The notes beneath the pieces are model-generated. The model was not told the origin of the DNA and did no database searches. It worked only from the letters and a program-made list of their open reading frames with translations. Source: Chloroflexota bacterium (GTDB lineage: Bacteria > Chloroflexota > Limnocylindria > Limnocylindrales > CSP1-4). From it: a DNA stretch of 64,000 nt. Numbering within the stretch: the stretch's first letter is position 1; each line of letters opens with the position of its first letter. This document shows positions 55,800 through 61,221 of the stretch, in pieces. Position numbers and translations under genes: made by a program. The stretch is from the NCBI GenBank assembly GCA_016191395.1, contig JACPOS010000023.1, positions 65,290 to 129,289 of the forward strand, given 5' to 3'.

Positions 55800-56435
55800 C
55801 TAGCGCTCGATGTCGGACCAGCCGGCCTCGCCGACGAGGGGCACGAAGACGCACGCGCCGTCCGACCACTCGCCCCAGTCGTTCGGGCCGCTGCGCTCGA
55901 CGACCATCAGCTCCTGCTGCTCGCGCGGTCCGACCGGGATCACGAGGCGCGCACCTACCGCGAGCTGCTCTCGGAGCGCATCCGGGATCGACGGCGCCCC
56001 GGCCGTGACGACGATGCCATCCCAGGGCGCGCCCTCCGGCTCGCCGAGGCTCCCGTCGCCGACGCGCACATCGATGCTCGCGCTGCCCTCGCCGCCGAGC
56101 CCAGCGAGGCGTTCTCGGGCGGACTCGGCGAGATCCGCGTGGCGCTCGATGCTCGTGACCCTCGCTCCCAGCGTGGCCAGCACGGCTGCCTGGTAGCCGG
56201 AGCCGGTGCCGACCTCCAGGATCCGGTCACCCGGCTGGATCTCGAGCAGCTCCGACATGCGCGCGACCATGTACGGCTGGCTGATCGTCTGCCCGGAATC
56301 GATGGGTAGCGCCCGGTCGTCGTAGGCCACCGATGCCGGGAGGCCTGGCACGAACACCTCTCGGGGCATCGACCCCATCACCTCGAGCACCCGCGGGTCG
56401 CGGATGCCGCGACGCCGGAGCTGCTGCGCAACCAT
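55800..56435 (-). CDS. pcm: Protein-L-isoaspartate O-methyltransferase
   Basis: 211 residues. The N-terminal MVAQQLRRRGIRDPRVLEVM, the PREVFVP segment, ALPIDSGQTISQPYMVARM and the SAM motif ILEVGTGSGYQAAVLATLG match Pcm closely. It methylates damaged isoaspartyl residues in proteins to allow repair. It is a housekeeping gene with no evident link to sugar metabolism, 35 bases downstream of the acidic membrane protein gene and likely co-transcribed with it. All key motifs are intact. Confidence 0.93.
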   Translation of the reverse strand: MVAQQLRRRGIRDPRVLEVMGSMPREVFVPGLPASVAYDDRALPIDSGQTISQPYMVARMSELLEIQPGDRILEVGTGSGYQAAVLATLGARVTSIERHADLAESARERLAGLGGEGSASIDVRVGDGSLGEPEGAPWDGIVVTAGAPSIPDALREQLAVGARLVIPVGPREQQELMVVERSGPNDWGEWSDGACVFVPLVGEAGWSDIER

Positions 56436-56470
56436 GGACGCCCGAGCCCGCTCGGCGTCCGAACCGCGCC

Positions 56471-57064
56471 TCAGGAATCGGACGGCGCGGTCGATGCTGC
56501 GGGGGACCCCGTTGGTGCGACCGAGGGTGCGGCGCTGCCGCTTGCGCCCGGGCTCGTGCTCGGGGCGGGGGACTGCGACACGACCGGCGTTGGGGTCGGG
56601 ATCGGCTTGAAGGCCCCGCCGTGCCCGAAGGCCATCGCGTTGAGGAAGATCAGCACGAACACGACGATCGACGCGATGACGAACACGGCCGAAGCCGGGT
56701 CCTTGATCCGCAGCGCTGGATCGATCGCGAATGCGGTCCTGGTCGCAGCCTTGACCTTCGGCCCTCGGCCGGCAGCGGCGGCACGCGCGGCGGCGGCCTC
56801 GGCGGCTCGCTGGCGCGCCCCGACTCGAACGGGCGCGGCCGGCATGCCCTCATCCTCTGCGGCCGCTTCGGCCTCGGCTTCCGCCTCGTCGTCGGCCTCG
56901 GCCATGTCGGCCTCGGCTTCCGCAACCTCCGCGTCGTACATCGACTCGCCGCCCGCCGCGGCCCCCTCGACCTCTGCCGTGGCGGCGTCGCTCGCAGCGT
57001 CCACCTGGGCGTCGGTGAGGTCCTCGGACCCGTCGCCGGGCGCGTCGTTCGTTCGATCAGTCAT
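56471..57064 (-). CDS. Single-pass membrane protein with acidic N-terminus and Pro/Thr/Ser-rich tail
   Basis: 197 residues of no recognised family. Residues 1-75 are highly acidic and Ala-rich (EAEADMAEADDEAEAEAEAA); then a basic stretch, one hydrophobic helix (about 127-148, AVFVIASIVVFVLIFLNAMA), and a C-terminal part rich in Pro, Ser, Thr and Ala (PIPTPTPVV and onward), which looks like an exported low-complexity tail. TACACT lies nine bases before ATG 57064. It may be a surface-exposed linker or glycosylation target. Function unknown. Confidence 0.7.
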   Translation of the reverse strand: MTDRTNDAPGDGSEDLTDAQVDAASDAATAEVEGAAAGGESMYDAEVAEAEADMAEADDEAEAEAEAAAEDEGMPAAPVRVGARQRAAEAAAARAAAAGRGPKVKAATRTAFAIDPALRIKDPASAVFVIASIVVFVLIFLNAMAFGHGGAFKPIPTPTPVVSQSPAPSTSPGASGSAAPSVAPTGSPAASTAPSDS

Positions 57065-57073
57065 TGGGCGCGC

Positions 57074-57079
57074 AGTGTA
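57074..57079 (-). promoter_or_regulatory. Leaderless -10 hexamer for 56471-57064
   Basis: TACACT on the minus strand, nine bases before ATG 57064. Confidence 0.55.
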
Positions 57080-57090
57080 CGCGAAGGCCT

Positions 57091-59157
57091 TCAGGCATCG
57101 CGCACGGCTGGCACGAGGAGGCCCCCGATGCCTGCCGCGACGGTGACGAGCCCGAACACGCCGATCACCGGCGCCGCACCGAACATCTGGCCCAGCACGC
57201 CACCCACGCCCATCGCGAGCGTCATGGAGCCGAACACCACCGAGAAGCGAAGGCCAAGGACGCGACCCATCAGCTCCGGTGGCGTCCTGCGCTGGAACAG
57301 CGTCTGGCTCGGGATCACGAAGGCGAGATTCCCCACGCCCGTCCCGAACGCGATCCCGAGCGCGAGGGACAGGTTCCCGGTCAGCGGCAGGAGCGCGACC
57401 ATCGCGCCGGTGACGATGTAGCCCAGGATCACCATGCGACCAAGGGCCAGCCGCGCCCCGATCAGCCCGATGACGAACCCGCCGACCATGTTGCCGGCGC
57501 CGATCGCGCCTTCGATGAACGCATACGCCTCGCGATCGGAGAGCAGGCCAAGGTTGAGCGACTCCGCCGCGTACACCGGCGTGAGCACCAGGAAGATCCC
57601 GAGCATGAACTGGCCCGCGGTCGCCTGGATCGTGTTCGCGAGCAGGACCGCATCGCCGCGCAGGAAGCGCCAGCCCTCACGGAGCTCACCACCGAACGCG
57701 GCGAGCGCCGCCCTCGCGCCACGGCCCACCGTCGCCGCCACAGTGCGTCCCATGGGCGCGACCGCGATCGACGCGATCAGCAGCGCCGACGCGACGTACG
57801 TCACGGAGTCCACCCAGAACGCGAGCGGCAGCTGGCTCCCGAGCAACGCGACGAACAGGCCCGCGATCACGTAGCCGCCGATGTCGGCGAACGTCTCGCC
57901 CACCCACAGCGCCGAGTTCGCCGGCACCAGGTCGTCCGATTCCACGATGCGGGGCAGGATCGCGCCCTTCGCGGGCCGGAAGAAGATCGAGACGGTGGTC
58001 ACGAGGAACACCAGCGGGTACGCGAGGGCGAGATTCGTCACTGCCGCAATGGGAATCAGCAGGACGATGCCGGCACGAAGCAGGTCGCTGACGATCATCA
58101 CCTCGCGGTGGTCCCAGCGGTCCACGAGGGTGCCGGCGATGGGGCCGAACAGGAGGTTCGGGAGCGTCGCGACGAGGAAGATCGCGCCGACCGCGATCGG
58201 CGACCTGGTCGCCTCCAGCACCACGAAGGCGAGCGCCACCTGGTGGATCCGGTCGCCCAGCGCGCTGATGAGCTGCCCGGTCCACAGGGCGCTGAACGAG
58301 CTGTCGAGCGCGAGGCGGACATAGGGATGCCGCCGAACGCGTTCCAGGATCGGCGGGACGGTCGGGAGCGGGCGCCACCGCTGCTCGCGGACCGTGCCCT
58401 CCGAGCCAACGGAGGGGCCACCCAGCGACAGCGGACGCTCGAGTGTCGCTGCGGTCACGAGGCCGCCGTCGTACGTGCCGAACTCGGTGATCTGGGCCGT
58501 TCCGGTTGACGTGTCCGCCGGCAGGCCGTCGAGCGCTGTGCCTCCGAGTACGCCGAGGCGCCGTCGGATTGCCTCGAGGCCTGCCTCCTCGAGCTCCACC
58601 GGGTTGCGGACCGTCGTCGCGAACAAGAAGAATGCGAGCCCCGCGGCCAGGAACACGTCGCCGATGCTCGCGACGTTGCGAATGAACGGGATCGGGATCG
58701 GGATGATGTCGCCGAGCGGTCCGGCCTGCGCCAGGAAGTCGGGGCTGATGCCCCCGCTCGTCACCGTCCCGACGATCCGGTGGAACGCCGAGCCGATCTC
58801 GGTCGCGGGGAGTCCCGCCGCCAGCACGCTGGGTTCCCACACGGGCATGAACCCGCCGTTGGTCACGATCGCGACGGCGTTCAGCAGGATGCCCACGAAG
58901 GCGAGCGGCAGGCCCGGCTGCTCGCGATTCACCCACAGCCCGATCAGGAGCAGCACGAACCCGCCGGCGAACAGCGGCAGTCGAAGGGCGTCGGCGATGT
59001 CGTTGCCGTTCTCGATCGCGAACTGCGTCGCGTATCTGAGGACGAGCCCGAGGAACAGGAGCTGGATCAGGCGCAGCCGGACGCCGGCGAGATTCTCGAT
59101 GCGCCCGCCGGCCACCATGCCGAGCACGAGGCCCGCGACCAGGCTGAGGATCAGCAT
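57091..59157 (-). CDS. DUF5317 domain fused to a major facilitator transporter
   Basis: 688 residues in two parts. Residues 1 to about 185 are a DUF5317-like membrane domain (LGMVAGGRIENLAGVRLRLI, VNREQPGLPLAFVGILLNAV, IVTNGGFMPVW). A soluble linker of about 85 residues follows. From about residue 280 an MFS permease of the MFS_3/enterobactin-exporter type runs to the end (FSALWTGQLISALGDRIHQV, LFGPIAGTLVDRWDHREVMI, RTPPELMGRVLGLRFSVVFG). Both parts are normally separate proteins. The substrate is unknown. ATG 59157 has a GCCAAT element nine bases upstream. Confidence 0.83.
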   Translation of the reverse strand: MLILSLVAGLVLGMVAGGRIENLAGVRLRLIQLLFLGLVLRYATQFAIENGNDIADALRLPLFAGGFVLLLIGLWVNREQPGLPLAFVGILLNAVAIVTNGGFMPVWEPSVLAAGLPATEIGSAFHRIVGTVTSGGISPDFLAQAGPLGDIIPIPIPFIRNVASIGDVFLAAGLAFFLFATTVRNPVELEEAGLEAIRRRLGVLGGTALDGLPADTSTGTAQITEFGTYDGGLVTAATLERPLSLGGPSVGSEGTVREQRWRPLPTVPPILERVRRHPYVRLALDSSFSALWTGQLISALGDRIHQVALAFVVLEATRSPIAVGAIFLVATLPNLLFGPIAGTLVDRWDHREVMIVSDLLRAGIVLLIPIAAVTNLALAYPLVFLVTTVSIFFRPAKGAILPRIVESDDLVPANSALWVGETFADIGGYVIAGLFVALLGSQLPLAFWVDSVTYVASALLIASIAVAPMGRTVAATVGRGARAALAAFGGELREGWRFLRGDAVLLANTIQATAGQFMLGIFLVLTPVYAAESLNLGLLSDREAYAFIEGAIGAGNMVGGFVIGLIGARLALGRMVILGYIVTGAMVALLPLTGNLSLALGIAFGTGVGNLAFVIPSQTLFQRRTPPELMGRVLGLRFSVVFGSMTLAMGVGGVLGQMFGAAPVIGVFGLVTVAAGIGGLLVPAVRDA

Positions 59158-59166
59158 CGTGGAGTC

Positions 59167-59172
59167 ATTGGC
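59167..59172 (-). promoter_or_regulatory. Possible -10 hexamer for the DUF5317-MFS gene
   Basis: GCCAAT on the minus strand, nine bases before ATG 59157; a weaker match, one base from the GACAAT elements at 25726 and 26718. The rest of the 59158-59370 gap shows nothing else I can support. Confidence 0.35.
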
Positions 59173-59370
59173 AGTTCGGGGTTCGCCATCGCGTGCACGC
59201 GCCCATTCTCAGGGCGCTGCCAGGCCATCGTCGGCTCGTTCGACCGCGGCGGGACGCGTCCTGTTTCGCGCCGAATTGATGACTTCGCTGCATCATGCCG
59301 CCGGCGTTGCCGCCGAGGGTGGCGGAATTGATCGGGGCGGCGATCCCCCGCGACGCGCGGCCCCGACGGC

Positions 59371-60771
59371 TCAGGCGAGATCGGCGGTTGGAGACCCCGG
59401 GATCGGCCCGTCGTGGGCGCGCGCGACCCTCGCGCCGTGCTGGCCGAGCAGCGGGATCGGTCGAAGGTCGGGCTCGTCCGCGTCGCGAACGTCGTCGGCC
59501 CAGGAGGTTTTCACGAACGCATCGACCACCTCGGGGTCGAACTGGACGCCCGCGAACTTGCGGAGCTCACCGAGCGCCTGCTCGGTGGAGAGCGCCTTGC
59601 GGTACGGTCGATCGGCGGTCATCGCCTCGAACGCGTCCGCGACGTGCAGGATCCGGGCGAGCTTCGGGATCTCGTCGCCCATCAGTCGATCGGGGTAGCC
59701 CGAGCCGTTGTACCACTCGTGATGGTGCCGGATCACCGGCAGCTCCGGCGCGAGCCGATCCACCGGCCCGATGATCTGCGCTCCCAGGACCGGGTGGGCA
59801 TTCATCGTGATCCGCTCCTCGCGGGTCAGCTTGCCCTGCTTGAGCAGCACGTTGTCCGGCACACCGATCTTGCCCACGTCATGCAGGAGCCCGCCCCATT
59901 CCAACGCCTCCAGTTCCCCGGCCGTGACCCGCATCTGCCGCCCGATATCCACCGAGATCGTCCTCACCCGCTGCGAATGCTTGCTCGTGAACGGATCCCG
60001 TTTGTCCACGGCCTCCGCCAGCGCCCCAATCGTCTGGGTGAACATCTCCCGCATCTCGATGAACCGCTGGTACGCCACCCTTGTCGTGAAGAGGGGAAGC
60101 CCGAACAGCAACGCGGTCCACCAGCCGCCGCCAAATTCGTACATTCGCGCCATCAGCCAGCCAAGTGGTGCGAGCGTCAGGAAGTTGGCCCAGACGTTCG
60201 ACGTCTCAGTCCGAGTGATGAACTCTCGGACTGATCGTCCATCGCGGATCAACACGACCAGCGAGACGAAGACAAGATTCAAGAGGAAGTACGTGAGGGT
60301 CCCGAGTAGCGTGGCGGCCAGTTCCCGTGTCAGATCGGTCGGGTCTCTTCCTCGAAATGCCTGAATCGCCAGGGCGCCGCTGACCGCTGGAAGCAGGATG
60401 ATCGCGTGATTTGCGAGCGTGCCGTACCAAGGGATACGTCCGCGAAGCTCTCGATGGTCTGTTGAGCCGATGAGTGCGACGATCCCCGCTGCCGTTGGAC
60501 CGCCAAGGACAGCAACGGCCATGAGCGGCGCGGTTGACACGGCAACCTGGACACCGTCGGTGAGCCGCACCGGAAGCGCTGACGCCACGAGCGTAATTGC
60601 CACCCAGAATGCGACGCCTGCCCACGTGTCGATGAAACTGGTCGAGAGGCGGTCGCCATCGATCTCAATCGCGATACGCGGATCGATCGGAAACACAAGG
60701 CTCGTGGCAACCAGCACGATTAGTGCTGCTCCCACGAGCCAAGCGACGTATACGGCCAGTGACCTGGTCAA
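59371..60771 (-). CDS. Membrane-anchored HD-GYP domain phosphodiesterase
   Basis: 466 residues. Residues 1 to about 230 form a membrane sensor domain of about six to eight helices. The HD-GYP domain follows: AVDKRDPFTSKHSQRVRTIS, the metal motif GGLLHDVGKIGVPDNVLLK (HD...K), NAHPVLGAQI, IRHHHEWYNGSGYPDRLMGD (HHE...GYP) and ARILHVADAFEAMTADRPYR. It should break down cyclic di-GMP. TTG 60771 is preceded by GAGGGA nine bases upstream. A perfect palindrome (60805-60821) lies in its leader region. It is downstream of the TLKPY peptide ORFs. Confidence 0.9.
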   Translation of the reverse strand: MTRSLAVYVAWLVGAALIVLVATSLVFPIDPRIAIEIDGDRLSTSFIDTWAGVAFWVAITLVASALPVRLTDGVQVAVSTAPLMAVAVLGGPTAAGIVALIGSTDHRELRGRIPWYGTLANHAIILLPAVSGALAIQAFRGRDPTDLTRELAATLLGTLTYFLLNLVFVSLVVLIRDGRSVREFITRTETSNVWANFLTLAPLGWLMARMYEFGGGWWTALLFGLPLFTTRVAYQRFIEMREMFTQTIGALAEAVDKRDPFTSKHSQRVRTISVDIGRQMRVTAGELEALEWGGLLHDVGKIGVPDNVLLKQGKLTREERITMNAHPVLGAQIIGPVDRLAPELPVIRHHHEWYNGSGYPDRLMGDEIPKLARILHVADAFEAMTADRPYRKALSTEQALGELRKFAGVQFDPEVVDAFVKTSWADDVRDADEPDLRPIPLLGQHGARVARAHDGPIPGSPTADLA

Positions 60772-60804
60772 GCTCGCTTCCCTCGTACCCAGTTCGTGGC
60801 CCGA

Positions 60805-60821
60805 ACTCTAGCCCCTAGAGT
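60805..60821. promoter_or_regulatory. Perfect inverted repeat, possible operator for the HD-GYP gene
   Basis: ACTCTAG, three bases, CTAGAGT: seven-base arms with no mismatch. The minus-strand reading includes TAGAGT (60810-60805), a possible -10, with the TTG start 33 bases further on. It fits an operator or promoter-overlapping site between the peptide ORFs and the HD-GYP gene. As RNA it could also fold, but without a U-run. Confidence 0.4.
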
Positions 60822-60845
60822 CAGGGGGCCCATGGGCAGAAGGTA

Positions 60846-60935
60846 CTAGTAGGGCTTGAGGGTGGCGGCCCCTGCAAGTGCGACTGCGGCGATCCCACTC
60901 AAGGTGATCATGATCCGCAGGATTCGCTCCTTCAT
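60846..60935 (-). CDS. Small secreted-type peptide precursor ending in TLKPY
   Basis: A 29-residue ORF with a strong Shine-Dalgarno site (GGAGG, seven bases before ATG 60935), which almost no other gene here has. It begins MKERILR, has an uninterrupted hydrophobic and small-residue core, and ends AGAATLKPY. That is a minimal signal peptide with an Ala-x-Ala type cleavage zone and a C-terminal pentapeptide, the layout of a peptide pheromone precursor. The preceding mini-ORF ends with the same TLKPY. It lies downstream of the TPR-containing MalT/BTAD regulator. Role as a signal is inference. Confidence 0.6.
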   Translation of the reverse strand: MKERILRIMITLSGIAAVALAGAATLKPY

Positions 60936-60949
60936 GGCGATTCCTCCGG

Positions 60950-60982
60950 CTAGTAGGGCTTGAGAGTGTTCAACGGTGCCAC
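60950..60982 (-). CDS. Ten-residue ORF MAPLNTLKPY
   Basis: GTG 60982 has a perfect AGGAGG six bases upstream and reads ten codons to TAG 60952-60950, 14 bases before the next ORF's ATG. Its last five residues and the 15-base coding string with stop codon are repeated at the end of the following peptide ORF. It could be a leader peptide controlling the second ORF, a second form of the signal, or a remnant of a duplication. The frame is open further upstream to GTG at about 61019, but that start has no ribosome site. Confidence 0.5.
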   Translation of the reverse strand: MAPLNTLKPY

Positions 60983-61025
60983 GCTCGTCCTCCTCGCGGT
61001 CTCCGCGTTCCCCTTCAGAAACACG

Positions 61026-61050
61026 AAAACCGACCAGACACTAGGTCGGT
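61026..61050 (-). terminator. Hairpin with U-run: terminator or attenuator before the peptide ORFs
   Basis: ACCGACC (61050-61044) pairs with GGTCGGT (61035-61029), loop of eight bases, followed by TTT on the minus strand. It sits about 110 bases downstream of the promoter at 61194-61165 and about 45 bases before the first peptide ORF, so it may act as a regulated attenuator. The U-run is short, so termination would be partial. Confidence 0.5.
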
Positions 61051-61136
61051 CGGTTGCACTACTCGCTCAGCTCCACCCTAAGTGCCCATTTCAGGTGGAG
61101 CCTCGGCGCGTCCGAGCGTTCTTGGTTATGGCCGGG

Positions 61137-61152
61137 TAGTACCGAAGTACTA
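61137..61152 (-). ncRNA. 5'-leader hairpin with UUCG tetraloop
   Basis: TAGTAC-TTCG-GTACTA on the minus strand, a six-base-pair stem closed by C(UUCG)G. It begins a few bases after the predicted transcription start and would cap the 5' end of the peptide transcript. It may stabilise the RNA or be part of a leader switch with the hairpin at 61026-61050. Confidence 0.45.
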
Positions 61153-61164
61153 ACCGAGGGCCGG

Positions 61165-61194
61165 ACTATAGGTAGCCCTAACTGCACCGGTCAA
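61165..61194 (-). promoter_or_regulatory. Sigma-70-like promoter for the TLKPY peptide ORFs
   Basis: TTGACC (61194-61189), 18 bases, TATAGT (61170-61165) on the minus strand: the best classical promoter in the window. It lies 27 bases after the stop of the MalT-like regulator and drives a leader of about 175 bases that contains two hairpins before the first peptide ORF. Between 61195 and 61221 I see nothing else. Confidence 0.65.
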
Positions 61195-61221
61195 TACGCA
61201 TGTCTACCTATCGCATCCGAA

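Noticed and set aside
60950-61019. Longer version (24 codons) of the first TLKPY ORF, starting at an upstream GTG
   Set aside because: No ribosome site at that GTG and a start inside the region just after the hairpin; the inner GTG 60982 has a perfect AGGAGG at six bases.
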